A DNA stretch of 64,000 nt, from positions 62,001 to 126,000 of the forward strand of contig NZ_JBEXUX010000005.1 in the NCBI RefSeq assembly GCF_040629175.1, read 5' to 3'. The first letter of the stretch is position 1; every line of letters starts with the position of its first letter. The DNA is from Embleya sp040629175 (GTDB lineage Bacteria; Actinomycetota; Actinomycetes; Streptomycetales; Streptomycetaceae). Positions 15,991 through 23,921 of the stretch are shown here, one piece after another. The translations under genes were made by a program, and so were the position numbers. Below the pieces are notes generated by a model, which saw nothing but the letters and a program-made list of their open reading frames with translations, was not told where the DNA came from and did no database searches.

Positions 15991-16926
15991 TCAGTCCCGC
16001 GCCACGAACGTGCGTGCCGCCTTGTCGTGCAGACCCTGACGCCACGGCCGGTCGAACAGCCCCCACAGGGCGCCGAACAGGCCGATCACCAACACGCCCG
16101 GGACGTAGAGCACCGCCCACCGCCGCACCGACTGCCACAACGACGGCGTGTCGTGGCTGTCCAGGTCGGCGACGCGCAGGCCGAACAGCGTCTTGCCGAG
16201 CGAGCGGCCCCACTTCCAGGTGGGCAGCGCCTCGTACAGCAGTGCGGCCACGAGCACGGTGCCGAGCACCGCGGCGAGCGCCGTGCCGGTCGTGCCGTCG
16301 ATCAGCCAGACGGTGGTGTCGCGGCCCTCGTAGCGGGCCCGGTCGATCTTGTCCCGGATGTGGTCGACCGCGTCCGGGACGAGCGGGATGCCGACCGCGA
16401 CACCGGCCGCGAGCGGCACCAGCGCGTCGGCGATCCGGGCGAGCAGGCGCCGACCCGGGTTCGCCGGGCGCCGCTCGTTGCTGCCGAAGATGTCGGCCTG
16501 GACCGGTCGCCACGGCCCCGGCTCCTCGGCGGCGCGCTGCGGCGGCACCTCGGCGCCCGGCGTCGCGCCGCGCCTCGGGCCGGTGGGGGCGGTGGGACCG
16601 GTCGGGCCGGAGCGCGCCGCACCGGCGTCGGCCGGGCCGGCGGATTCGGGTGTGCCGGTCGGCGGTGCGTACATGCCCGTCGAGGACATGTCGTACAACC
16701 CGCCGGCCCGCGCGGACAGCACCTCGCCCCGGATCACCCGACCGCCCTGTTCGAGCGCCTCGGGGCCGCCCGATTGCGCGGCCTGGTCCGGTTGTTCGGC
16801 GGCGGACCGGCCGGGTTCCTCGGCCGGCCGACTGCTGTCCGGCACCCAGGCACCGCCGTCCCAGTAACGGATGTGGCCGGTGATCTCCGGATCCGGGTAC
16901 CAACCCGGTGCGGGTGCAGAGGACAT
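15991..16926 (-). CDS. DUF2510/RDD-family membrane protein
   Basis: A 311-residue protein. Residues 5-35 (APGWYPDPEITGHIRYWDG) are a DUF2510 motif, which is a short WYPDP...RYWDG segment common at actinobacterial N-termini; a Pro/Ala/Gly-rich linker follows to about residue 150. The RDD domain begins at NPGRRLLARIADALVPLAAG and contains GRSLGKTLFGLRVADLD, ending in GLHDKAARTFV as in the next gene. It encodes an integral membrane protein with several TM helices. Start ATG 16926 is clear. It is probably co-transcribed with the RDD gene downstream (148 nt apart). Confidence 0.8.
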   Translation of the reverse strand: MSSAPAPGWYPDPEITGHIRYWDGGAWVPDSSRPAEEPGRSAAEQPDQAAQSGGPEALEQGGRVIRGEVLSARAGGLYDMSSTGMYAPPTGTPESAGPADAGAARSGPTGPTAPTGPRRGATPGAEVPPQRAAEEPGPWRPVQADIFGSNERRPANPGRRLLARIADALVPLAAGVAVGIPLVPDAVDHIRDKIDRARYEGRDTTVWLIDGTTGTALAAVLGTVLVAALLYEALPTWKWGRSLGKTLFGLRVADLDSHDTPSLWQSVRRWAVLYVPGVLVIGLFGALWGLFDRPWRQGLHDKAARTFVARD

Positions 16927-17042
16927 GGGCGGGATTTTGCCGTACGGGAGGGGTGACGGGTACGCCCCGGGTCACATCCGGGCCCGATCGCTCTCGTCGA
17001 GCCGGTTCGCCCGGGCCCAGCCCGGATGGCAGCATGGGACCC

Positions 17043-17333
17043 ATGAGTGTCGCTCCCATCGAGGTCGAGAAGCACAAGCCCGACGAGGACGTCCGGGCGG
17101 AGACCCCTTGGGTGTGCATCGTCTGGAACGACCCGATCAACTTGATGTCGTACGTGACCTACGTCTTCCAGTCCTACTTCGGCTATCCGAAGAAGAAGGC
17201 CGAGAAGCTGATGCACGACGTGCACAACAAGGGGCGGGCCGTGGTTTCGTCGGGGACGCGCGAGGAGATGGAGCGCGACACCACCGCGATGCACGGCTTC
17301 GGCCTGTGGGCCACCATCCAGCACGACAAGTGA
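17043..17333 (+). CDS. clpS: ATP-dependent Clp protease adaptor ClpS
   Basis: A 96-residue adaptor that binds N-degron substrates (bulky hydrophobic N-terminal residues) and hands them to ClpA/ClpC-ClpP. Signatures: VWNDPINLMSYVTYVFQSYF, KAEKLMHDVHNKGRAVV, and DTTAMHGFGLWATIQ. The Asp and Met residues of the NDPIN...M pocket are present. It heads the block that continues with the DUF2017 gene 77 nt downstream, which is the same order as in mycobacteria (Rv1331-Rv1332). Confidence 0.93.
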   Translation: MSVAPIEVEKHKPDEDVRAETPWVCIVWNDPINLMSYVTYVFQSYFGYPKKKAEKLMHDVHNKGRAVVSSGTREEMERDTTAMHGFGLWATIQHDK

Positions 17334-17409
17334 CACCCGGGCGGTTCGCCCGTTCGGCCCGCCGACCACTTCGGTTCCCGCCCCACCTTCTCCGGGAGTT
17401 GCACAGCCT

Positions 17410-18009
17410 GTGAACGGCCTCTTCATGCGCGGACGCTCGGGTCGACCCGAGATCGTCCTGGAGGACATGCACGTGCGGGTGCTGGCCGATCTGTGCGGTC
17501 AACTGGTGGAGATGGTCTCGCCCGACGACGACGCGACCGATCCGCTGGCCGCCGAGCTGGGCCTGACCGGGCTCGGCTCGTCCGAGGTGCCGGTCACCCC
17601 GGACGACCCCGCGCTGGCCCGCCTGCTGCCGGACGCGTATGCCGAGGACGCCGAGGCGGCGGCCGAGTTCCGTCGCTACACCGAGACCGACCTGCGGCTG
17701 CGCAAGCGGGACAACGCGCGGATCGTGCTGGCCGACCTGGCCGAGTTGGTCGACCTGACCGAACCGGCGGACGCCGAGGAGCTGCGCACCCAGGGCGGCG
17801 AACACCGCGTGGTGCTCGACGCGGCCGGCGTTCAGGCCTGGCTGGGCACGCTCAACGACCTGCGGCTGGTGATCGGCACCCGGCTCGAAGTCACCGAGGA
17901 TATGGAGGAGTTCGAAGCCAAGCTGGCCGACGACGATCCGCGGCGCTGGTTGTTCGCGGTCTTCCACTGGCTGGGCGGCCTGCAGGACTCGTTGCTCGGG
18001 GCGCTGTAG
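17410..18009 (+). CDS. DUF2017 protein (AosR family)
   Basis: A 199-residue soluble helical protein of the actinobacterial DUF2017 family (IVLEDMHVRVLADLCGQLVE; DLRLRKRDNARIVLADL; FHWLGGLQDSLLGAL). The Mycobacterium tuberculosis member, AosR (Rv1332), is a redox-responsive regulator reported to switch on the mec-cysO-cysM cysteine genes. That gene set lies 1.6 kb downstream here, so the same role is inferred. Residues do not show an obvious Cys pair except the Cys in LADLCGQL. GTG 17410 or ATG 17425 can both start it. A 22-nt palindromic hairpin follows the stop. Confidence 0.8.
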   Translation: MNGLFMRGRSGRPEIVLEDMHVRVLADLCGQLVEMVSPDDDATDPLAAELGLTGLGSSEVPVTPDDPALARLLPDAYAEDAEAAAEFRRYTETDLRLRKRDNARIVLADLAELVDLTEPADAEELRTQGGEHRVVLDAAGVQAWLGTLNDLRLVIGTRLEVTEDMEEFEAKLADDDPRRWLFAVFHWLGGLQDSLLGAL

Positions 18010-18024
18010 CGACCGGTGGGTCGA

Positions 18025-18046
18025 GGGCACGCCGCGCGGCGTGCCC
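18025..18046 (+). terminator. hairpin after the DUF2017 gene
   Basis: A perfect 22-nt palindrome: arm GGGCACGCCG followed by CG and arm CGGCGTGCCC, 16 nt after the DUF2017 stop. It has no clear T-run, as is common for actinobacterial terminators. Confidence 0.55.
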
Positions 18047-18130
18047 ATGGCAAAGGCGCGTTCCTTGTACATGGCGTATCCGTTGAAAAAGGGACACGCC
18101 GGATCGATCGGCATCCGGGTTTCCGCCCCG

Positions 18131-18164
18131 GTTCGTTGGTAATACGGCCTCCGTACCGACGAAC
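18131..18164 (+). promoter_or_regulatory. inverted repeat in front of amino-acid permease
   Basis: Arms GTTCGTTGGTA (18131-18141) and TACCGACGAAC (18154-18164) pair with one mismatch over 11 bp around a 12-nt loop. The right arm abuts the GGGAG ribosome site, so it may be an operator or an mRNA hairpin. Confidence 0.45.
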
Positions 18165-18174
18165 GGGAGCGATC

Positions 18175-19584
18175 ATGATGGACACCGAGGCCGGATCGAG
18201 CGCGAACGCGGCCGAACCGAGTGTCGACGCCGAAGGGTACGAACGGGGACTCAACAGCCGTCAGATCCAGATGATCGCGATCGGCGGCGCGATCGGTACC
18301 GGCCTCTTCCTGGGCGCGGGCGGTGCGATCGAGAAGGCCGGGCCGTCGTTGATCGCGGCCTACGCGGTGGCCGGCGTAGTGATCTTCTTCGTGATGCGCG
18401 CGCTGGGTGAACTGCTGATGTATCGCCCCGTGGCGGGCAGTTTCGCCGAGTACGCCCGGGAGTTCTTCGGGCCGTTCGCCGGCTTCGTGACCGGCTGGAC
18501 GTACTGGGTGATGTGGGTGGTCACCGGGATGGCCGAGATCACCGCGGCGGGCGTCTACGTGCAGTACTGGTGGCCCTCGGTGCCGCAGTGGGTCACCGCG
18601 CTGGTGGTGCTGTCGGTGCTGTTCGCCGCCAACCTGATCTCGGTCAAGCTGTTCGGCGAGTTCGAGTTCTGGTTCTCGATGATCAAGGTGACCGCGATCA
18701 TCGGGATGATCCTGGTCGGCATCGGGGTGCTGATCTTCGGCTTCGGCGAGGCCGGCGACCAGGCGTCGGTCACCCACCTGTGGTCGGACGGCGGGTTCGC
18801 GCCCAACGGCGTCGGCGAGACGTTGCTGGTGCTCCAGATCGTGATGTTCGCCTTCCTGGGTGTCGAACTGGTCGGGGTCACCGCCGGCGAGGCGCAGGAT
18901 CCGGAGAAGGTGCTGCCGCGCGCGATCAACACCATCCCGTTCCGGATCGGGCTGTTCTACATCGGCGCCCTGCTGATCATCCTCTCGCTGGCGCCGTGGA
19001 CCGATTTCCACGCCCAGGAGAGCCCGTTCGTGCTGGTCTTCGACCGGGTGGGCATCCCGGCCGCGGCCGCGATCATCAACTTCGTGGTGCTCACCGCCGC
19101 GCTGTCCTCGTGCAACTCGGGCCTGTACTCGACCGGCCGGATGTTGCGCACGCTCGCGGTCGAGGGACAGGCGCCGCCGGGGGTGAGCGGGCTGAGCGCG
19201 CATCGGGTGCCCGCGGCGGCGATCACCGTGTCGGCGATCGTGATGGGTCTGGGCGTACTGATCAACGCGCTGGTGCCGGACAAGGCGTTCATGTACATCA
19301 CCTCGGTGGCCACCGTGGGCGCGCTGTGGACGTGGGGCATGATCGTCGCCTGCCAGATGCGCTACCGGCGGGCGGTGGACCGGGGCCGGCTGGCCGGGCA
19401 CGGGTTCCGGATGCCGGGTGCGCCGTACACGGGCTGGGCGGTGCTGACCTTCCTGGTGATGGTGGTGGTCCTGCTCGGGTTCTCCGCGGACACCAGGATC
19501 GCGTTGTACGTGGTGCCGATCTGGGTGGCGTTCCTGGTGGCGGCGTACATCCCGGCGCGGCACGCGAAGCCGATGAAGGTCTGA
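18175..19584 (+). CDS. amino-acid permease (APC superfamily, AAT family)
   Basis: A 469-residue integral membrane protein with 12 predicted TM helices and family motifs LNSRQIQMIAIGGAIGTGLF (TM1), FAFLGVELVGVTAGEAQDPE (TM6 region) and SCNSGLYSTGRMLRTLA (TM8). It resembles AnsP/GabP/LysP-type proton-coupled amino-acid importers; the substrate is not clear. ATG 18175 and 18178 are adjacent, with GGGAG before them. It stands between the DUF2017 gene and mec, where mycobacteria have a different gene (Rv1333 hydrolase), so it may be a local insertion. A role in taking up a sulfur amino acid is possible but not shown. Confidence 0.87.
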   Translation: MMDTEAGSSANAAEPSVDAEGYERGLNSRQIQMIAIGGAIGTGLFLGAGGAIEKAGPSLIAAYAVAGVVIFFVMRALGELLMYRPVAGSFAEYAREFFGPFAGFVTGWTYWVMWVVTGMAEITAAGVYVQYWWPSVPQWVTALVVLSVLFAANLISVKLFGEFEFWFSMIKVTAIIGMILVGIGVLIFGFGEAGDQASVTHLWSDGGFAPNGVGETLLVLQIVMFAFLGVELVGVTAGEAQDPEKVLPRAINTIPFRIGLFYIGALLIILSLAPWTDFHAQESPFVLVFDRVGIPAAAAIINFVVLTAALSSCNSGLYSTGRMLRTLAVEGQAPPGVSGLSAHRVPAAAITVSAIVMGLGVLINALVPDKAFMYITSVATVGALWTWGMIVACQMRYRRAVDRGRLAGHGFRMPGAPYTGWAVLTFLVMVVVLLGFSADTRIALYVVPIWVAFLVAAYIPARHAKPMKV

Positions 19585-19649
19585 TCGGCGGGTCGGCGGC
19601 GGGCGGTGGGCCTCGCGCGGGGTCGGGAGGTGCTCAGTACGCTCGGGGC

Positions 19650-20063
19650 ATGCTCACCATCACCGCAGATCTGCGCGATCGGATCGTCGCCCACGCCCGT
19701 GCCGACCACCCCGACGAGGCGTGCGGCGTCGTCGCCGGGCCCGAGGGCACCGACCGCCCCGAGCGGTTCATCCCGATGCTCAACGCCGCGCGGTCGCCCA
19801 CGTTCTACGAGTTCGACTCGGCCGACCTGTTCAAGCTCTACCGGGAGATGGACGATCGCGACGAGGAGCCGGTGATCGTCTACCACTCGCACACCGCGAC
19901 CGAGGCGTATCCGTCGCGTACCGACGTGTCGTACGCGTCCGAGCCCAACGCGCACTACGTGCTGGTGTCGACGCGGGACGAGGAGACGTACGAGTTCCGG
20001 TCGTACCGGATCGTCGACGGGGTGATCACCGAGGAGGAGGTCAGTGTGGTGGACACCTATTGA
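19650..20063 (+). CDS. mec: Mec-type JAMM/MPN+ metalloprotease
   Basis: A 137-residue zinc peptidase that in mycobacteria releases cysteine from the CysO-Cys adduct. JAMM residues can be seen: Glu23 (DEACGVV), His79 and His81 (YHSHT), Ser89/Asp92 (AYPSRTD). The order mec-cysO-cysM is the same as Rv1334-Rv1336. ATG 19650 is the start. The gene is followed by 454 nt with a leader-peptide gene before cysO, so unlike in mycobacteria mec and cysO are separated by a regulated promoter. Confidence 0.88.
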   Translation: MLTITADLRDRIVAHARADHPDEACGVVAGPEGTDRPERFIPMLNAARSPTFYEFDSADLFKLYREMDDRDEEPVIVYHSHTATEAYPSRTDVSYASEPNAHYVLVSTRDEETYEFRSYRIVDGVITEEEVSVVDTY

Positions 20064-20196
20064 TGCCTGTCGATGCAGGGGTGATCGATGTCGGATTGTT
20101 GCCGGTTGATTCCCTTGCCGGACCCGCTGCGTCTCACCTGTCGATATGGGGTGTTCCGCCATGCGAGATCACATCGGAGCGGGCCGGGGGAATGGC

Positions 20197-20208
20197 TAGC
20201 ATGACCAT
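20197..20208 (+). promoter_or_regulatory. -10 element of the cysO leader transcript
   Basis: TAGCAT at 20197-20202 lies 6 nt before an ATG (20209) that has no ribosome site, giving a leaderless mRNA for the leader peptide. No good -35 was found at 16-18 nt. Confidence 0.5.
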
Positions 20209-20340
20209 ATGCGTTATGCGGGCGTGAATACGACGGAAGCGGTGCCGGGCGGTGCCCCGGGCGCGTTTCTCGTCGCACGCCTGCACGTCGATCTGTGCCG
20301 ACTCTCCAGCGCCCTCTGTCGCGCTGCGCGCGTGGGCTGA
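20209..20340 (+). CDS. Cys-containing putative leader peptide upstream of cysO-cysM
   Basis: A 43-residue frame ending in TGA at 20338-20340 whose second half reads LVARLHVDLCRLSSALC. The HVDLCRxxSAxC pattern is that of a group of actinobacterial 'putative leader peptides' that precede sulfur and cysteine genes. Cys codons TGC (codon 30) and TGT (codon 37) are the likely sensing points: ribosome stalling at low Cys-tRNA would change the fold of the 170-nt region before cysO. ATG 20209 is 6 nt after TAGCAT and lacks a ribosome site, so a leaderless start is probable. Too short for most gene finders. Confidence 0.7.
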   Translation: MRYAGVNTTEAVPGGAPGAFLVARLHVDLCRLSSALCRAARVG

Positions 20341-20516
20341 TCCGCTTCCCGGATCGGCTCACCAGGCACCCCAGGCAGCAGGCAAGTCCCGCAGCACCGG
20401 CGCATGCGAACGACCCCCGCCCCGCGGTCTCCATCGGCCCCGTCGGAGCGTTTGGGGTGCGGCCCGCGTCCGGACTGCGTTCTCTCCGTTCGAGTCAACA
20501 CCAGAGGAGCGCATCC

Positions 20517-20798
20517 ATGGCCATCGAGGTCCGCATCCCGACCATCCTCCGCACCTACACCGACGGCGCCAAGGCCGTACCCGGGTCCGGCGCCACGCTC
20601 GCCGACCTGCTGGTCGACCTGGAGGCCCGGCACCCGGGCGTGCGTGCTCGCCTGGTGGAGGAGAACGGCGAACTGCGCCGCTTCGTCAACGTCTACCTCA
20701 ACGACGAGGACGTGCGGTTCACCGGCGGGCTCACCACCAAGCTGGGCGACGGCGACACGGTCACCATTCTTCCGGCGGTCGCCGGCGGCTCGATCTGA
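20517..20798 (+). CDS. cysO: CysO-like ubiquitin-fold sulfur carrier
   Basis: A 93-residue MoaD/ThiS-fold protein. In the CysO pathway its C-terminal Gly-Gly is thiocarboxylated, and CysM transfers the sulfur to O-phosphoserine to form CysO-Cys, from which Mec frees cysteine. Visible: the ubiquitin-like sheet (VRIPTILRTYTDGAKAVPG), FVNVYLNDEDVRF, and the end TILPAVAGGSI. The diglycine is followed by Ser-Ile, so it is not at the extreme C-terminus as in M. tuberculosis CysO. ATG 20517 has AGGAG upstream. Its TGA overlaps the ATG of cysM by one base, indicating coupling. Confidence 0.9.
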   Translation: MAIEVRIPTILRTYTDGAKAVPGSGATLADLLVDLEARHPGVRARLVEENGELRRFVNVYLNDEDVRFTGGLTTKLGDGDTVTILPAVAGGSI

Positions 20799-21748
20799 TG
20801 CGCTACGAATCGTTGCTCGACTCGGTGGGCCGCACCCCGTTGGTCGGCCTGCCGAGTCTGTCGCCGTCGCCGACCGTGCGGGTGTGGGCCAAGCTGGAGG
20901 ACCGCAACCCGACCGGTTCGATCAAGGACCGTCCGGCGCTGCACATGATCGAGGCGGCCGAGCGGGACGGGCTGCTCACCCCCGGCTGCACGATCCTGGA
21001 GCCGACCTCGGGCAACACCGGCATCGCGCTGGCGATGGCGGCCAAGCTCAAGGGTTACCGGATCGTCTGCGTGATGCCGGAGAACACCTCCGAGGAACGC
21101 CGCGAGTTGTTGCGCATGTGGGGCGCCCGGATCATCGGGTCGCCGGCGGCGGGCGGCTCCAACACGGCGGTACGGGTGGCCAAGGAGCTCGCGGCCGAGA
21201 ATCCCGACTGGGTGATGTTGTATCAGTACGGCAATCCGGCCAATCCGGACGCGCACTACGCCACGACCGGGCCCGAGTTGCTGGAGGATCTGCCGACGAT
21301 CACCCACTTCGTGGCCGGGCTGGGCACCACCGGCACGTTGATGGGCGTCGGTCGTTACCTGCGGGAGAAGGTTCCGGGCGTGACGATCGTCGCGGCCGAG
21401 CCGCGCTACGACGACGTGGTGTACGGCCTGCGCAACCTCGACGAGGGCTTCGTGCCGGAGTTGTACGACGCCGAGGTGTTGACCACGCGCTACTCGGTGG
21501 GTTCCGCCGACGCGGTTCGGCGTACCCGGGAACTGCTGGAGAAGGAAGGCATCTTCGCGGGCATCTCGACCGGCGCGGTGCTGCACGCGGCGCTCGGGAT
21601 CGCGCGGAAGGCGGTCAAGGCGGGCGAGGACGCGGACATCGCGTTCGTGATCGCGGACGCAGGGTGGAAGTACCTGTCCACCGGGATCTATACGGCCGAG
21701 AGCACCGAGGCCGCGGTCGAGGGGTTGCAGGGTCAGTTGTGGGCGTGA
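20798..21748 (+). CDS. cysM: CysO-dependent cysteine synthase
   Basis: A 316-residue fold-type II PLP enzyme. PLP Lys43 lies in NPTGSIKDRPALHM, the substrate loop in EPTSGNTGIALAM, and the phosphate-binding loop in GLGTTGTLMG. The CysM form of actinobacteria uses O-phosphoserine and CysO thiocarboxylate; the genomic pairing with cysO and mec supports this over a plain O-acetylserine sulfhydrylase. Start overlaps the cysO stop (TGATG). Known of the family: a mobile C-terminal tail covers the active site; the tail here ends EAAVEGLQGQLWA. Confidence 0.92.
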   Translation: MRYESLLDSVGRTPLVGLPSLSPSPTVRVWAKLEDRNPTGSIKDRPALHMIEAAERDGLLTPGCTILEPTSGNTGIALAMAAKLKGYRIVCVMPENTSEERRELLRMWGARIIGSPAAGGSNTAVRVAKELAAENPDWVMLYQYGNPANPDAHYATTGPELLEDLPTITHFVAGLGTTGTLMGVGRYLREKVPGVTIVAAEPRYDDVVYGLRNLDEGFVPELYDAEVLTTRYSVGSADAVRRTRELLEKEGIFAGISTGAVLHAALGIARKAVKAGEDADIAFVIADAGWKYLSTGIYTAESTEAAVEGLQGQLWA

Positions 21749-21978
21749 GGTTTGCGTGGGTCGGCGTCGGGGGTTGAGCGCGGGCTTGGTCGAGTCGGCC
21801 CTCGGCGGCTTCGGCCGGCTTTCGGGGCCGAGGTCGGTTTTGTGTGCGTCGGCCTTCGGGTCCGAGTTTCGAGTGGGTTCCCTCCCGCGCTGATTGCCGG
21901 GTTTTCGTCGCCCCCGAGTGCCTTTTCGGCACCGGGGGCGATCGGCTTTTCGGCCGCGGAAGGCGCCGCGCCCGGTTG

Positions 21979-22590
21979 TCAGCCGCCTTGTGTCGGGGCG
22001 TGCAGCAGGGCGCGGGCCAGGACGCGGAGGGCGGCTGCGAGGCGTTCGGCTTCGCCCTGTTCGAGCAGGAGCAGGGTCGACCGGCTCTGTAGGCCGGCCA
22101 GCAGGATGTGTGCCTGCAACTCGGCGTCCAGGTCCGGGCGCTCGGCGGCGAGCAGGTCGGCGATGTGTCCGTGCCAGAAGCCGTACACCGGGTGCGCGGT
22201 GCGCGGGTCCTCGTCCGACTTGGCGGCGACGGTCGTGTCGGCGTGGCCGAGCGCGGCCAACAGCCCCTTGTTGCGGGCGATCACGTCGACGACGGCGTCG
22301 AGGAAGGCGACCAGTCGTTCGGCCGCCGGTGCGCCCGGGCCCAGCGGCGGCGGCCCGGTGGAGACGGCCTCGGTCAGGGCGAGTGCGCGCTCCGCCATCA
22401 GCGCGTGCATCAGGCCCATCCGGCTGCCGAAGCGGTGGAACACCGTGCCCTTGCCGACGCCCGCCGCTGTGGCGACCTGCTCCATCGAGATCTGCTCGGG
22501 GCGGTATCGGGCCAGGAGTTCCTCGGTGGCCAGCAGGATCGCGCGCCGATTGCGGGCCGCGTCGGCGCGTTCGGGGCGGTCTTGCGTCAT
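21979..22590 (-). CDS. TetR-family regulator
   Basis: A 203-residue repressor: N-terminal HTH (RRAILLATEELLARYRPEQI; MEQVATAAGVGKGTVFHRFG, about residues 12-55) and a helical ligand-binding C-terminal domain. It faces the quinone-reductase gene, 183 nt away, with two dyad sites between them (22676-22694 and 22707-22725), so it most likely represses both. Its GPPPLGPGAPAAERLVAFLD segment is nearly identical to the TetR gene at 62950-63582, so the two are paralogues. ATG 22590 starts MTQDRPERAD. Confidence 0.88.
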   Translation of the reverse strand: MTQDRPERADAARNRRAILLATEELLARYRPEQISMEQVATAAGVGKGTVFHRFGSRMGLMHALMAERALALTEAVSTGPPPLGPGAPAAERLVAFLDAVVDVIARNKGLLAALGHADTTVAAKSDEDPRTAHPVYGFWHGHIADLLAAERPDLDAELQAHILLAGLQSRSTLLLLEQGEAERLAAALRVLARALLHAPTQGG

Positions 22591-22675
22591 CGCGTTCCTC
22601 GTCGGTCGGGGTGGGTTGCCGTGGGGTCGGCGTGGGGTCGAAGGGGTCGGTGGGAGTTGCCGGGGTCGATGGACA

Positions 22676-22725
22676 ACTGGACTGGCGGTCCAGTACGTTC
22701 GGATTAAGTTGACCGATGGTCCAGT
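22676..22725. promoter_or_regulatory. TetR operator pair
   Basis: Site 1 (22676-22694): ACTGGAC, 5-nt spacer, GTCCAGT, a perfect dyad. Site 2 (22707-22725): AGTTGAC, 5-nt spacer, GTCCAGT. The sites are 31 bp apart (three helical turns) in the divergent promoter region of the TetR and quinone-reductase genes. Confidence 0.65.
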
Positions 22726-22773
22726 TTGGCGTCGGTCGGGTTCACCCATGATCCCAGTGCCCAGGAGGATCGG

Positions 22774-23748
22774 ATGCGACGAGTCCGCTATCACGAGTAC
22801 GGCGGCCCGGAGGTACTGACCGTGGAGGAGGTCGACCGCCCCGAACCCGGGCCGGGGCAGGTGCTCGTCCGGGTCGAGGTGATCGGTGCCAACTTCGTGG
22901 ACACCAGGTTTCGGCTCGGGCCGGCCGCGGGGCCGTTGTTCCAGAGGCCGTTGCCGGGTGTGCTCACGGGGGACGTGGTGGGTGTGATCGAGGGCGTCGG
23001 CCCGGATGTGACGCGGTGGCAGGTCGGCCGCCGGGTCGCCGGCCTGGCGGAGGACGCGTTCGCCGACTTCGTGGTCGCGGACGCCGAGTGGCTCGTCGAG
23101 GTGCCCGAGGGGCTCGACGCCGGTGCGGCGAGCGCGTTGCCGATGGCGGGGCCGGTTGCGCTGCGGGCGTTGCGTACCGGGCGGGTCGCGGCCGGCGAGA
23201 CGGTGTTGGTGCATGCCGCGGCCGGCGGGATCGGGCATGTGGTGGTGCAACTGGCCGGACTGTTGGGGGCCGGTACGGTCGTCGCCACGGTCGGGTCGGC
23301 GGACAAGTTCGCCTTTGTCGAGGAGTACGGCGCCGACTTCGTCGTCGATTACGCCGACCTCGATTGGCCGGCGCGGGTGCGCGAGGTGGCGCCGGGTGGG
23401 GTCGATGTCGTGCTCGACTCGGTGGGCGGCGCGATTCTGCGGCAGAGCTTCGACCTGTTGGCTCCGTTCGGTCGGATCGCGGTGTACGGCGCGGCGAGTG
23501 GCGAGTTGCCGGCGATTTCGGTCACGGACCTGTTCGCGTTGCGGTCGGTGGCCGGGTTCTCGCTGCTCGCCTGGCAGGCGGCGAATCCGGCGGCGGCGCG
23601 GCGGGAGACGGCCGAGGTGGCCGACCACCTGGCCTCGGGTCGGTTGCGGGTCGCGGTGCATGCGCGGCTGCCGCTGACCGAGGCGGCCGAGGCGCATCGG
23701 GTGCTGGAGGGGCGGGGGCAGTCGGGGCGGGTGCTGTTGGTGCCGTAG
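22774..23748 (+). CDS. quinone oxidoreductase-type zinc-independent MDR enzyme
   Basis: A 324-residue member of the medium-chain dehydrogenase/reductase superfamily, QOR group. N-terminal GroES-like domain (YHEYGGPEVLTVEEVDRPEP; GANFVDTRFR), then a Rossmann domain with AAAGGIGHVVVQLA for NADPH and the typical FGRIAVYGAASG. Zinc-binding residues of alcohol dehydrogenases are absent. Such enzymes reduce quinones or alpha,beta-unsaturated carbonyls and are often induced by reactive electrophiles via a divergent TetR regulator, as laid out here. ATG 22774 has AGGAGG at good distance. Confidence 0.87.
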   Translation: MRRVRYHEYGGPEVLTVEEVDRPEPGPGQVLVRVEVIGANFVDTRFRLGPAAGPLFQRPLPGVLTGDVVGVIEGVGPDVTRWQVGRRVAGLAEDAFADFVVADAEWLVEVPEGLDAGAASALPMAGPVALRALRTGRVAAGETVLVHAAAGGIGHVVVQLAGLLGAGTVVATVGSADKFAFVEEYGADFVVDYADLDWPARVREVAPGGVDVVLDSVGGAILRQSFDLLAPFGRIAVYGAASGELPAISVTDLFALRSVAGFSLLAWQAANPAAARRETAEVADHLASGRLRVAVHARLPLTEAAEAHRVLEGRGQSGRVLLVP

Positions 23749-23816
23749 TCGGGGTGGGTCGGGGTGTGCTCGTGGCCTGTTCGCGGTGTGTTCGTGGTGC
23801 TTTCGCGGTGTGGGCC

Positions 23817-23847
23817 TTGACCTCAAGTGCGGTTGAATTCCTAGCGT
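23817..23847 (+). promoter_or_regulatory. MerR-type promoter of the imine-reductase-like gene
   Basis: -35 TTGACC (23817-23822) and -10 TAGCGT (23842-23847) are separated by 19 bp, which is the stretched spacing used by MerR-family activators. Between them is the dyad CCTCAAGTGCGGTTGAAT (23821-23838), with TCAA/TTGA arms. Confidence 0.6.
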
Positions 23848-23921
23848 GTTGGCTCCTGTACGACTACGTCGCCGGGGCCGGCGTGGGTGCCGGTCGCGGC
23901 ATCTCGGGAGGGGCCGCGATC

